Made by a program: the position numbers and the translations under genes | The notes under the pieces: generated by a model | Database searches by the model: none | Told to the model about the DNA's origin: nothing | Seen by the model: the letters and a program-made list of their open reading frames with translations, nothing else | Source: Pseudomonas syringae | GTDB taxonomy: Bacteria; Pseudomonadota; Gammaproteobacteria; Pseudomonadales; Pseudomonadaceae | Assembly: GCF_023278085.1 (NCBI RefSeq) | Contig: NZ_CP066265.1 | Span: forward strand, 4,536,501 to 4,600,500 | Reading direction: 5' to 3' | DNA: 64,000 nt | Shown: positions 44,847 through 54,239 of the stretch, piece by piece | How the letters are laid out: each line of letters opens with the position of its first letter | How positions within the stretch are numbered: the stretch's first letter is position 1

Positions 44847-47800
44847 TTGCCCACTTCAACGCATTTGCCGTCATCGAGTATCGCTGCGAACAGTACGGGC
44901 AGGCATCTGAGTGGGTCAGTGAAAGGTGCGCTGGCGGGGCTGGTATTGCTGATGCTTGCCTTGCTCCTGTGGCAACTGATCGAGCAGTTCCGCCAGACCC
45001 AGGAGCGTCAGCGTCAGCGCAGCATCGAGTACAGTGTTCAGCTCTCTGACCGGATGAACCTGAACATGGCGCTCAAGGCGCAGATCGCCATGAACCTGCT
45101 GGACGAAGCCCAGTCGTCCGGAGAGCAACTGCAGCAGCCCCATACCCTCGCGAACTTGCGCACTGCATTACCCGCATTGCGTAGCGCCGCCCGGCTTAAC
45201 CCGGCGGGCAATATTGTCAGCGACAGCGCGGAAGCCTCCCGCGACGGGGAGTTTCTGCAACGCACCATGAAACAGGCACTGGGCCGCCCCTATTTCTACA
45301 TCAGCACCGATGACGGCGCTCAGGTCTATCTGCTGGTTCGCCTGGGCACAGGCAGCAGCGGTGATTACTGGGCGTTGCGCATGTCTCCGGACGCACTCAA
45401 GGACCTGTTCAGCCAGCCCGCCCAGGATATTCAACACCTGTGGCGTCTGGAGCAGCGCAAAACCCAACGGGTGATCGTGCGTGAAGTCCTGCCTGCCAAC
45501 GACTCCGACAGCGGCCTGGCGGACACCATTCTGCTGCAGCCGCTGGCCAACAGTGACTGGCAACTGCGCGGGATGTTCGATGCCTACAAAACCCGCAGGG
45601 CGCTATTAGGGCCGTTGGTTGGCAAGTGCCTGATCGGCCTGTTGCTGTCGATTCTGCCGTTGATCGCGCTGGTCAGCCTGCGCACCCGGCAACGGCAGAT
45701 GCAGCAAAGCCGCCGCCGCTATCGGGATATTTTCGAAGGTGCGGGCGTTGCGATCTGTGTCATGGACATGTCCGGCCTGCCGGAGCAACTGGAAGTCCTG
45801 CAGATCAAGTCCGCTGAGGACCTCGATCGCATAGTCCGGAATCAACCGACAGCGCTGAAGAGACTGTTGCAGCAATTGCGGATCACCGAAGTCAACGAGG
45901 TGGCGCTGAGCCTGCTGAATATCGAATGCGCCGAGCGGGCGTGGCAGAAGCTGATCGAGGGCGAGTCGCGCATACGCCCCGGCATCGGCATTCAACTGAT
46001 TCAGGCAGTGCTCGACAAACAGCCACGGCTGGAGCTGGAAATCTGCCTCACCCAGGCAGGCGATCAGGATCAGCACTTGTGGCTGGTGATGCGCCTGCCA
46101 GAGGAGCACCGCGACTCCGACGCGGTGATCCTCAGCATCGGCGACATCACCAGCCGCAAACAGATCGAACTGTCGCTGCAGGACCGTGAAAGCTTCTGGT
46201 CCGATGTCGTGCGCACGGTGCCGGATCACCTGTACGTTCAGGATGTGCTGAGCCAGCGCATGATCTACAGCAACCACCATTTCGGGCACACACTGGGCTA
46301 CAGCAAGTCCGAACTACAGGCCATGGGCGAGTTCTTCTGGGAAGTCCTGCTGCACCCGGAAGACGCCAAGAGCTACCAGGACATGCGCCTGCGTCAGCGC
46401 CATTACGGCCACAACGAGTTGCTGCAAAACGTGTTGCGCTTTCGTGATCGCGAAAACCACTGGCGCAGCTTCGACGTTCGCGAGCAGGCCCTGGCCTGGG
46501 ACGCTGAAAACCGGGTCACCCGAATCATCGGCATTGCCAAGGACATCACCGATCAGGTTGCGTCCAGCCAGTCACTGCGTGACAGCGAGCAACGCTATCG
46601 CATGCTGGCCGAGAGCATCAGCGATGTGATTTTTACCACCGACAATCAACTGCGTTCCAACTATGTCAGCCCTTCGGTGGAGAGCATTCTGGGCTACAGC
46701 CCCGACTGGATCCTTGAACACGGCTGGACCGGTGCCGTGGCGACTCAACAGCAACTGAGCGGTTTCTACGCGCTCATGAGCCGCATCCGCAAGGTACTGA
46801 AAAAACCTCTGGAACTGGCCAGCCTGCGCAGCGAAGTCACGACCCGGCTGTTTCTGTTCGACTGCCTGCGCGCCGACGGGCGCAAGATTCCGGTCGAGCT
46901 GCGGGTGGTACTGGTCTGGGATGAGCACGACAATTTCGAGGGCATCCTCGGCGTCGGCCGGGACGTCAGTCAGCAGCGACGGGCGGAAAAAGACCTGCGC
47001 ATGGCCGCCACGGTCTTCGAGCATTCGACCTCGGCGATCCTGATTACCGACCCGGCGGGCTATATCGTGCAGGCCAACGAGGCCTTTACCCGGGTCAGCG
47101 GCTATGAAGTGGCTCAGGTGGTCGACCAGTTGCCGAGCATGCTCACGGTGGAAGCCGAACAGGAAGCGCACCTGCGTTACATCATCAGGCAACTGAGCGG
47201 ACGCGGCACCTGGGAGGGCGAAGTCCGCCTCAAACGACGCAATGGCGAGCATTACCCGGCATGGGTCGGCATTACGGCGGTGGTCGATGACGAAGGTGAT
47301 CTGGCGAGTTACGTGTGCTTTTTCAGCGATATCAGTGAGCGCAAGGCCAGCGAGGATCGCATTCATCGCCTCGCCTACTACGACGCATTGACGCACCTGC
47401 CCAATCGCACCCTGTTTCAGGACCGTCTGTACTCGGCGCTGCAACAGGCCGAGCGCCAGCAAGCCTGGGTGGGGCTGATGTTTCTGGATCTGGACCGGTT
47501 CAAGCCGATCAATGATTCGCTGGGACATGCCGCGGGCGACCGCATGCTTCAGGAGATGGCCACGCGCCTGCTCGCCTGTGTCGATGCCGATGACACGGTG
47601 GCGCGCATGGGCGGTGATGAATTCACCCTGCTGCTGCAACAGGGCGGCACCCGTGAAGAGGCGATGAATCGTGCGATTCAGGTTGCCGAGCGGATTCTGA
47701 CCAGCCTGGTGACACCGTTCGTGCTCGAAGGCCGCGAGTTTTTCGTCACGGCCAGTATCGGCATCGCCCTCAGCCCGCAGGATGGCAAAGAGCTGAGCCA

Positions 47801-48683
47801 GTTGATGAAAAACGCTGATACGGCGATGTATCACGCCAAGGAATGCGGCAAGAACAACTTCCAGTTCTATCAGGCGAACATGAATGCCACTGCGCTGGAG
47901 CGTCTGGAGCTGGAAAGCGACCTGCGTCACGCCCTTGAGCAGCAGGAGTTCACCCTCTATTACCAACCGCAGTTCAGTGGTGACGGCAAGCGTCTGACCG
48001 GTGCCGAGGCCTTGCTGCGCTGGCGTCATCCACGGCGCGGGCTGGTCCCGCCCAATGAGTTCATCCCGGTACTGGAAGAACTCGGGCTGGTGGTGGAAGT
48101 CGGTGACTGGGTGCTGACCGAAGCCTGTCGTCAGCTAAAACACTGGCATCAGGCCAGGGTGCGAGTGCCTAAGGTGTCGGTCAATATCTCCGCCAGGCAG
48201 TTCTCGGACGGCCAGCTCGGCAAGCGTATTGCCACGATTCTGGAGCAGACCGGCCTGTCGCCCGCCTGTCTTGAGCTGGAACTGACTGAAAGCATCCTGA
48301 TGCGTGAGGTCAACGAAGCCATGCAGATCCTCGACGGCCTGAAAAATCTCGGCTTGAGCATTGCAGTGGATGACTTCGGCACGGGTTACTCGTCGCTGAA
48401 CTACCTCAAACAATTCCCGATCGATGTGCTGAAGATCGACCGTACGTTCGTCGACGGCCTGCCATCCGGCGAGCAGGACGCCCAGATCGCTCGCGCCATC
48501 ATTGCCATGGCGCACAGCCTGAACCTGTCGGTCATCGCCGAGGGCGTGGAAACCCACGAGCAACTGGAATTTCTCCGCGAACACGGCTGCGACGAGGTCC
48601 AGGGCTACCTCTTCGGCCGCCCGATGCCACCCAGACAATTCGAAGCGCAATTCAGCAACGATGCGTTGTTCATGTTGGATTAG
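44847..48683 (+). CDS. morA: MorA bifunctional diguanylate cyclase / c-di-GMP phosphodiesterase
   Basis: About 1278 aa if the TTG at 44847 (AGGA 8 bases before) is used; GTG at 44919 is an alternative. Layout: membrane helix (GALAGLVLLMLALLLWQL), periplasmic sensor region (to about 245), second helix, then four PAS-like domains, a GGDEF domain (GGDEF at 922-926) and an EAL domain (EALLRW at 1054-1059, DDFGTGYSS). The I-site position reads DADD rather than RxxD, so product inhibition may be lost. MorA controls motility and biofilm through c-di-GMP. The order morA-glyA is that of P. aeruginosa PA4601-PA4602. Confidence 0.9.
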   Translation: MPTSTHLPSSSIAANSTGRHLSGSVKGALAGLVLLMLALLLWQLIEQFRQTQERQRQRSIEYSVQLSDRMNLNMALKAQIAMNLLDEAQSSGEQLQQPHTLANLRTALPALRSAARLNPAGNIVSDSAEASRDGEFLQRTMKQALGRPYFYISTDDGAQVYLLVRLGTGSSGDYWALRMSPDALKDLFSQPAQDIQHLWRLEQRKTQRVIVREVLPANDSDSGLADTILLQPLANSDWQLRGMFDAYKTRRALLGPLVGKCLIGLLLSILPLIALVSLRTRQRQMQQSRRRYRDIFEGAGVAICVMDMSGLPEQLEVLQIKSAEDLDRIVRNQPTALKRLLQQLRITEVNEVALSLLNIECAERAWQKLIEGESRIRPGIGIQLIQAVLDKQPRLELEICLTQAGDQDQHLWLVMRLPEEHRDSDAVILSIGDITSRKQIELSLQDRESFWSDVVRTVPDHLYVQDVLSQRMIYSNHHFGHTLGYSKSELQAMGEFFWEVLLHPEDAKSYQDMRLRQRHYGHNELLQNVLRFRDRENHWRSFDVREQALAWDAENRVTRIIGIAKDITDQVASSQSLRDSEQRYRMLAESISDVIFTTDNQLRSNYVSPSVESILGYSPDWILEHGWTGAVATQQQLSGFYALMSRIRKVLKKPLELASLRSEVTTRLFLFDCLRADGRKIPVELRVVLVWDEHDNFEGILGVGRDVSQQRRAEKDLRMAATVFEHSTSAILITDPAGYIVQANEAFTRVSGYEVAQVVDQLPSMLTVEAEQEAHLRYIIRQLSGRGTWEGEVRLKRRNGEHYPAWVGITAVVDDEGDLASYVCFFSDISERKASEDRIHRLAYYDALTHLPNRTLFQDRLYSALQQAERQQAWVGLMFLDLDRFKPINDSLGHAAGDRMLQEMATRLLACVDADDTVARMGGDEFTLLLQQGGTREEAMNRAIQVAERILTSLVTPFVLEGREFFVTASIGIALSPQDGKELSQLMKNADTAMYHAKECGKNNFQFYQANMNATALERLELESDLRHALEQQEFTLYYQPQFSGDGKRLTGAEALLRWRHPRRGLVPPNEFIPVLEELGLVVEVGDWVLTEACRQLKHWHQARVRVPKVSVNISARQFSDGQLGKRIATILEQTGLSPACLELELTESILMREVNEAMQILDGLKNLGLSIAVDDFGTGYSSLNYLKQFPIDVLKIDRTFVDGLPSGEQDAQIARAIIAMAHSLNLSVIAEGVETHEQLEFLREHGCDEVQGYLFGRPMPPRQFEAQFSNDALFMLD

Positions 48684-48686
48684 GGG

Positions 48687-48768
48687 CAGCTTCAAGCCTC
48701 AAGCTGCAAGCTGCAAGAAAAGCAAAAGGCTCCACGCTCGTAGCTCGTAGCTTGAAGCTGAAGCAACT
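48687..48768. repeat. Intergenic inverted repeat (AGCTTCAAGC type) after morA
   Basis: CAGCTTCAAGC (48687-48697) pairs with GCTTGAAGCTG (48750-48760). Between are short tandem AAGCTGC and TCGTAGC units. It resembles the AGCTTCAAGCTGCAAG-type repeats scattered in Pseudomonas genomes. It may serve as the morA terminator. Confidence 0.75.
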
Positions 48769-48817
48769 GACAATTCAAGATGACTCCCTTTCATATGCCA
48801 GATAAAACTCGATGGGG

Positions 48818-48823
48818 TAGAAT
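48818..48823 (+). promoter_or_regulatory. Candidate -10 of glyA (TAGAAT)
   Basis: TAGAAT inside the palindrome GGGTA-GAA-TACCC, 36 bases before the glyA ATG. A matching -35 is not clear. Confidence 0.5.
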
Positions 48824-48859
48824 ACCCGCCTTTTCCGCCATGCCCCTTTGAGGACTGCC

Positions 48860-50113
48860 ATGTTCAGCCGTGATTTGACTATCGCCAAGTACGACGCCGA
48901 TCTGTTTGCCGCCATGGAGCAAGAAGCTCTGCGTCAGGAAGAACACATCGAGCTGATTGCCTCGGAAAACTACACCAGTCCGGCCGTCATGGAAGCTCAA
49001 GGCTCGGTCCTGACCAACAAGTACGCTGAAGGCTATCCAGGCAAGCGCTACTACGGCGGCTGCGAGTACGTCGATGTTGTCGAGCAACTGGCCATCGACC
49101 GCGCCAAGGAGCTGTTCGGCGCTGATTACGCCAACGTCCAGCCACACGCTGGCTCGCAGGCCAACTCGGCGGTCTACCTGGCCCTGCTGCAAGGCGGCGA
49201 CACCATTCTGGGCATGAGCCTGGCCCACGGCGGTCACTTGACCCACGGCGCCAGCGTTTCGTCCTCAGGCAAGCTGTACAACGCCGTTCAGTACGGCATC
49301 GACGGCAACGGCATGATCGATTACGACGAAGTCGAGCGCCTGGCCGTCGAGCACAAGCCGAAAATGATCGTTGCCGGTTTCTCTGCCTACTCGCAGATCC
49401 TCGACTTCCCGCGCTTCCGCGCCATCGCTGACAAGGTCGGTGCCTACCTGTTCGTCGACATGGCCCACGTCGCCGGTCTGGTTGCGGCAGGTGTCTACCC
49501 GAACCCGGTGCCATTCGCCGACGTCGTGACCACCACCACACACAAGACCCTGCGCGGTCCGCGTGGCGGCCTGATCCTGGCGCGCGCCAACCCGGAAATC
49601 GAGAAGAAGCTGAATTCCGCCGTATTCCCTGGCTCCCAGGGCGGTCCGCTGGAGCACGTCATCGCGGCCAAGGCCATCTGCTTCAAGGAAGCGCTGCAGC
49701 CTGAATTCAAGGCCTACCAGCAACAAGTGGTCAAGAACGCCAAGGCCATGGCCGGTGTGTTCATCGAGCGCGGCTTCGATGTGGTGTCCGGCGGTACTGA
49801 AAACCACCTGTTCCTGCTGTCGCTGATCAAACAGGACATCTCCGGTAAAGACGCCGACGCCGCTCTGGGTCGTGCCTTCATTACCGTCAACAAGAACTCT
49901 GTACCCAACGACCCACGCTCCCCGTTCGTCACCTCCGGCCTGCGCTTCGGCACCCCGGCAGTGACCACTCGCGGCTTCAAGGAAGCAGAGTGCAAGGAAC
50001 TGGCCGGCTGGATCTGCGACATCCTGGCTGACCTGAACAACGAAACCGTGATCGACGCGGTTCGTGAGAAGGTCAAAGCCATCTGCGCGAAGCTGCCGGT
50101 TTACGGCGCTTGA
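48860..50113 (+). CDS. glyA: Serine hydroxymethyltransferase
   Basis: 417 aa PLP enzyme converting serine and tetrahydrofolate to glycine and methylene-THF. The PLP lysine lies in [16 protein letters not shown]; the QPHSGSQAN-like substrate loop is [14 protein letters not shown]. The ATG at 48860 ([12 protein letters not shown]) follows TTTGAGGACTGCC. A strong terminator follows. It sits immediately downstream of morA, as in P. aeruginosa, where one of several glyA copies lies here. Confidence 0.97.
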   Translation: MFSRDLTIAKYDADLFAAMEQEALRQEEHIELIASENYTSPAVMEAQGSVLTNKYAEGYPGKRYYGGCEYVDVVEQLAIDRAKELFGADYANVQPHAGSQANSAVYLALLQGGDTILGMSLAHGGHLTHGASVSSSGKLYNAVQYGIDGNGMIDYDEVERLAVEHKPKMIVAGFSAYSQILDFPRFRAIADKVGAYLFVDMAHVAGLVAAGVYPNPVPFADVVTTTTHKTLRGPRGGLILARANPEIEKKLNSAVFPGSQGGPLEHVIAAKAICFKEALQPEFKAYQQQVVKNAKAMAGVFIERGFDVVSGGTENHLFLLSLIKQDISGKDADAALGRAFITVNKNSVPNDPRSPFVTSGLRFGTPAVTTRGFKEAECKELAGWICDILADLNNETVIDAVREKVKAICAKLPVYGA

Positions 50114-50138
50114 TACGCTTCGTTTAAACGCAATACCG

Positions 50139-50170
50139 AAAGCCCCGGTTCGTGAGAGCCGGGGCTTTTT
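50139..50170 (+). terminator. glyA terminator
   Basis: AAAGCCCCGG / CCGGGGCTTT stem with a 10-base loop and a T5 tract, 25 bases after the stop; useful in both directions against the convergent GTPase gene. Confidence 0.93.
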
Positions 50171-50207
50171 GCTGGGTGGTCTATAAGAGTTGCCCTAATG
50201 GAGAGGC

Positions 50208-51185
50208 TCAGGCACAGACCTTCTCAAACCCCGCCCGAATTTTCTCCTCCGGCAACTCATCGGCAATAAACACAATCACGCTCTCGCGCGGTTCACCTGC
50301 AGCCCAGTCTGCATCCCAATCGAAGCCATACAGTTTGAGCACGCCTTGAAACACCATCTTGCGCGGTTCGTCCTCGATGTTGAGCACGCCTTTATAGCGC
50401 AGCAATTGTTTGCCGTGTTCTTCAAGCAGGTCGTTCATGAACTCGCTGAGGCGGTCCAGGTTCAGCGGTTTATCGCTGCGCAGCACCAGGCTGGTGATAC
50501 GGTCGCTGGACTTTTCGGGCGGGGCCAGCGGGCGCAGGGTCATGCCACCGCCGAGGTCGGCATTGAGGTTGAAACCGCGCACGTCGAGCAGTTCGGCGAG
50601 GTCGATTTTGCCGTGCTCGACGATGCGGATCGGGGCGCGGCGGTTGATGCGGGTCAGGCGTGCGCTGAGGGCGTCGAAGGCTGCATCGTCGACCAGATCA
50701 CGTTTGCTGACCAGTAACCGGTCGGCAAAGCCGATCTGCGCCTGGGCGATGGTCTGCGTCAGGTGGGTGTCGGCGTGGGCCGCATCGACCAGGGTGATGA
50801 TGCCGTCGAGGATATAGCGCTCGCGCAGTTCTTCATCAATGAAGAACGTCTGGGCGACAGGCGCCGGATCAGCCAGACCGGTGCATTCGATCACCAGTCG
50901 GTCGAAAGCGATTTCGCCACTGTCGAGACGCTCCAGCAGCAGATACAGCGCCTTGGTCAGGTCGGTGTGGATGGTGCAGCACACGCAGCCGTTGGACAGG
51001 GTCATGATTTGCACCGGATCAGTGCCGAGCAACTGGCTGTCGATACCGGCGTCGCTGAATTCGTTTTCGATCACGGCGATTTTCAGGCCGTGCTCGGCCT
51101 TGAGCAGGTGACGCAACAAGGTGGTTTTGCCTGCGCCCAGAAAACCGGTCAGCACGGTCACGGGGATGGGTTGCAACTCAGTCAT
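50208..51185 (-). CDS. yjiA: CobW/YjiA-type GTPase (metal-chaperone family)
   Basis: 325 aa G3E GTPase. Walker A is TGFLGAGKTTLL (residues 13-24). The metal-binding CxCC motif is NGCVCC (Cys67, Cys69, Cys70). The Walker-B-like stretch is VIECTGLADPAP, and the CobW C-terminal domain closes the protein. The ATG at 51185 (MTELQPIPVTVLTG) is preferred over one 7 codons earlier. The same strand carries the YbdD-like gene and cstA upstream, the yjiA-yjiX-yjiY arrangement. Metal specificity (zinc or other) is not readable. Confidence 0.93.
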   Translation of the reverse strand: MTELQPIPVTVLTGFLGAGKTTLLRHLLKAEHGLKIAVIENEFSDAGIDSQLLGTDPVQIMTLSNGCVCCTIHTDLTKALYLLLERLDSGEIAFDRLVIECTGLADPAPVAQTFFIDEELRERYILDGIITLVDAAHADTHLTQTIAQAQIGFADRLLVSKRDLVDDAAFDALSARLTRINRRAPIRIVEHGKIDLAELLDVRGFNLNADLGGGMTLRPLAPPEKSSDRITSLVLRSDKPLNLDRLSEFMNDLLEEHGKQLLRYKGVLNIEDEPRKMVFQGVLKLYGFDWDADWAAGEPRESVIVFIADELPEEKIRAGFEKVCA

Positions 51186-51280
51186 AAGGCTCCTGGCGTG
51201 ATGCATTCAGCTGGAATGAAAACGCGCCGCAGGTGATGGCCTGTGGCGCGTCGGGTCAAACAATAACGCAGATTAGCGGA

Positions 51281-51478
51281 TCAACAGCACTTCGGCCCGC
51301 CCTTGCCGCCGTAACGCGCCTCTTGCCGCTCCCGAAAGAACTGCTCGTAGGTCATCATCGGCTTGTCCGGGTGCGTCTTCTGCATGTGCTCGACGTAGGT
51401 ATCGTAGTCGGGCATGCCCACCATCAGGCGCGCGGCCTGACCGAGGTATTTGCCGAGGCGACTCAGGTCATTGAACAT
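51281..51478 (-). CDS. YbdD/YjiX family small protein
   Basis: 65 aa. [33 protein letters not shown] with the ending [10 protein letters not shown] is the YbdD/YjiX signature (conserved Cys-Cys end). It starts 28 bases after the cstA stop and precedes yjiA, a standard cstA-yjiX-yjiA set. GAGGATT is the ribosome site for the ATG at 51478. The function is unknown; it may assist CstA-type transporters. Confidence 0.92.
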   Translation of the reverse strand: MFNDLSRLGKYLGQAARLMVGMPDYDTYVEHMQKTHPDKPMMTYEQFFRERQEARYGGKGGPKCC

Positions 51479-51505
51479 GGGCAAATCCTCTGTGGGTCAG
51501 CATCA

Positions 51506-53581
51506 TCACACCTGCGACGCGGGCGGCATGGCCTGGAACGGCGCTTCCTTGTCGGTACGCTCCTGGGTGCTCCAGGCGGCACGGCCGACCTTGATGGAGT
51601 AGAACAGGATGCTGAACACCACGAACAGGAACAGCACGGTCAACCCGGCATTGGTGTAGGCGTTGAAGATCACATGCTGCATCTGGTCCATGGTCTTGGC
51701 CGGGGCCAGAATCTGACCGGCATCCGCCGCCGCGCTGTATTTCTTGGCCAGGGCCAGGAAGCCGACCGCAGGGTTGGCGTCGAACAGCTTGATCAGGCCC
51801 GCTGTCACGGTGCAGATCAACAGCCAGACGGCGGGCAGCATGGTCACCCACACGTAGCGCTGACGCTTCATCTTGATCAGCACAACGCTGGCCAGCATCA
51901 GGGCGATGCCGGCGAGCATCTGGTTGGAGATGCCGAACAACGGCCACAGGGTATTGATGCCGCCCAGCGGGTCGATCACGCCCTGGTACAGCAGATAACC
52001 CCACAGCGCCACGCAACCACCGGTGCCGATGGCGTTGGCGGTCCAGGACTCGGTGCGTTTCAGGGCTGGAACGAAGCTGCCCAGCAAGTCCTGAAGCATG
52101 AAGCGGCCGGCACGCGTACCGGCATCGACTGCGGTCAGGATAAACAGCGCTTCGAACAGAATCGCGAAGTGGTACCAGAACGCCATGGTGTTCTCACCGG
52201 GCAGCGCCTGGTGGAGGATCTGTGCAATACCAACCGCCAGGGTCGGCGCACCACCGGCACGGGCCAGAATGGTGTTTTCGCCGATGTCCTTGGCCACCGC
52301 TGTCAGTTGATCAGGCGTAATGGCAAAACCCCAGCTGGAAACCGTCTGCGCGACCGTCACCACGTCACTGCCGACCACGGCGGCCGGGCTGTTCATGGCG
52401 AAGTACACGCCCGGCTCGATCACCGAAGCGGCAACCATCGCCATGATGGCCACGAACGATTCCATCAGCATGCCGCCGTAACCGATGTAACGGGCGTTCT
52501 TTTCGTTATCCAGCAGCTTGGGCGTGGTGCCCGAAGAGATCAGCGCATGGAACCCCGATACCGCACCGCACGCGATGGTGATGAACAGGAACGGGAACAG
52601 TGCGCCTTTCCAGACCGGGCCAGTGCCGTTGGTGAACTGGGTCAGGGCCGGCATTTTCAGCTCGGGGGCCAGAACCAGAATGCCGATCGCCAGGGCCAGA
52701 ATGGTGCCGATTTTCAGGAAGGTCGACAGGTAGTCACGCGGCGCAAGCAGCAGCCAGACCGGCAGCATTGCCGCCACAAAGCCGTAGCCCACCAGCATCC
52801 AGGTGATCTGGATGCCAGTGAAGGTGAACATCGGCCCCCAGGTCGGATCGGCGGCAACCGCGCCGCCTACCCAGATCGAACCCAACAACAGAATGACGCC
52901 GACGATGGAGATTTCACCAATGCGGCCGGGGCGGATGTAGCGCATGTAAATGCCCATGAACATCGCAATCGGGATCGTCGCCATGACCGTGAACATGCCC
53001 CATGGGCTTTCGGCCAGAGCCTTGACCACAATCAGCGCCAGCACCGCGAGGATGATGATCATGATCAGGAAACAGCCGAACAAGGCGATGGTGCCGGGAA
53101 TGCGGCCCATTTCCTCGCGAACCATGTCGCCCAACGAGCGACCGTCGCGGCGCGTGGACAGGAACAGGATCATGAAATCCTGCACCGCACCGGCCAGCAC
53201 CACACCGGCGATCAGCCACAGCGTACCGGGCAGATAGCCCATCTGCGCGGCGAGCACCGGACCGACCAGCGGACCGGCGCCTGCAATGGCCGCAAAGTGG
53301 TGACCGAACAGGATGTGTTTGTTGGTCGGCACGTAGTCCAGACCATCATTGTTGACCACCGCCGGTGTCGCGCGCTGCGGATCGAGCTGCATGACGTGCG
53401 TGGCGATGAAAAGACTGTAGTAACGATAAGCAACCAGATAGATAGCCACCGCAGCGACCACTATCCACAAGGCGTTGATCGCCTCTCCGCGACGCAAGGC
53501 CACGACCCCGAGAGCACATGCTCCGACAATTGCAACGATGAGCCACGGAACATGGCGCATCAGACTATTATTATTTTTCAT
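51506..53581 (-). CDS. cstA: CstA/BtsT-type peptide or pyruvate transporter
   Basis: 691 aa with about 16-18 membrane helices. Markers: FGHHFAAIAGAGPLVGPVLAAQMGYLPG, DFMILFLSTRRDGRSLGDMVREEMG and PVWDGNE-free body, followed by a C-terminal HGDALV-free CstA tail. E. coli members import peptides (CstA) or pyruvate (BtsT/YjiY); which applies here is open. It heads the cstA-yjiX-yjiA set. The start MKNNNSLMRHVPWLIVAIVG is the family start. The 283-base gap to mapZ holds its promoter. Confidence 0.94.
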   Translation of the reverse strand: MKNNNSLMRHVPWLIVAIVGACALGVVALRRGEAINALWIVVAAVAIYLVAYRYYSLFIATHVMQLDPQRATPAVVNNDGLDYVPTNKHILFGHHFAAIAGAGPLVGPVLAAQMGYLPGTLWLIAGVVLAGAVQDFMILFLSTRRDGRSLGDMVREEMGRIPGTIALFGCFLIMIIILAVLALIVVKALAESPWGMFTVMATIPIAMFMGIYMRYIRPGRIGEISIVGVILLLGSIWVGGAVAADPTWGPMFTFTGIQITWMLVGYGFVAAMLPVWLLLAPRDYLSTFLKIGTILALAIGILVLAPELKMPALTQFTNGTGPVWKGALFPFLFITIACGAVSGFHALISSGTTPKLLDNEKNARYIGYGGMLMESFVAIMAMVAASVIEPGVYFAMNSPAAVVGSDVVTVAQTVSSWGFAITPDQLTAVAKDIGENTILARAGGAPTLAVGIAQILHQALPGENTMAFWYHFAILFEALFILTAVDAGTRAGRFMLQDLLGSFVPALKRTESWTANAIGTGGCVALWGYLLYQGVIDPLGGINTLWPLFGISNQMLAGIALMLASVVLIKMKRQRYVWVTMLPAVWLLICTVTAGLIKLFDANPAVGFLALAKKYSAAADAGQILAPAKTMDQMQHVIFNAYTNAGLTVLFLFVVFSILFYSIKVGRAAWSTQERTDKEAPFQAMPPASQV

Positions 53582-53770
53582 TTTTTATTCCAGCAGAGTT
53601 GACTAGAAGGCAAGCAGCGAGAGTTTAGCGCCGCTTCGGCGAAAGACCACCCCCAACCATGGTCTAGGTCGAAATTTGATCAAGTGCGGCAGATACCCGG
53701 CATAGAGGGCTGCAATAGCACCCATAAAGGGTTGCCGGATCACAAAACGCACATGCGGAACTGTTCTGTA

Positions 53771-53785
53771 AGACCTTTCAGGTCT
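53771..53785. promoter_or_regulatory. Palindrome before mapZ (AGACCT-N3-AGGTCT)
   Basis: A perfect 6-bp palindrome 80 bases before the mapZ ATG. It could be an operator or a small hairpin; nothing more can be said. Confidence 0.35.
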
Positions 53786-53864
53786 ATCGTGCATGAACAT
53801 CAACAATGATCAGAAAACAACCTGTCCGCTGACGCTGGTAGCGGTTAACAAGAGAGCTTACTCG

Positions 53865-54233
53865 ATGACCGACTCACACGAAGATCGACGTCGTTTCAAA
53901 CGCATTGCCTTCGACGCCAAGACCCAACTCAAGCAAGGCGATCACAGCTGGAAAGTGACACTGATCGATCTGTCATTGAAGGGCATGCTGATTGAACGGC
54001 CCGAGCCGTGGACCGGCGATCCGGACCAGCCATTCGATGTCGATATCGTGCTCAGCAACGAGACGCACGTGAAGATGGACGTTGCAATCACCCACGATAA
54101 CAATCGGCAACTCGGATTCGTCTGTCGGCACATCGACCTCGACTCGATCAGCCACCTGAAGCGGCTGGTCGAGCTGAACCTCGGCGATCAGGCAGAGCTG
54201 GATCGTGAGCTGGCGGCGCTCATAGAACTCTAG
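53865..54233 (+). CDS. mapZ: MapZ single-domain PilZ c-di-GMP receptor (PA4608-like)
   Basis: 122 aa PilZ domain. The c-di-GMP-binding motifs are RRRFKR (RxxxR, about residues 8-13) and DLSLKG (DxSxxG). The end HIDLDSISHLKRLVELNLGD is nearly that of P. aeruginosa MapZ/PA4608, which binds c-di-GMP and then blocks the chemotaxis methyltransferase CheR1. The ATG at 53865 (MTDSHEDRRRFKRIAF) gives the usual length; an upstream 24-codon extension is likely leader. MorA lies about 5 kb upstream, so a cyclase and a receptor are near neighbours. Confidence 0.92.
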   Translation: MTDSHEDRRRFKRIAFDAKTQLKQGDHSWKVTLIDLSLKGMLIERPEPWTGDPDQPFDVDIVLSNETHVKMDVAITHDNNRQLGFVCRHIDLDSISHLKRLVELNLGDQAELDRELAALIEL

Positions 54234-54239
54234 GCGCGA

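Noticed and set aside
51233..53602. 789-codon plus-strand frame opposite cstA
   Set aside because: Histidine/glutamine-rich shadow of the membrane transporter on the other strand.
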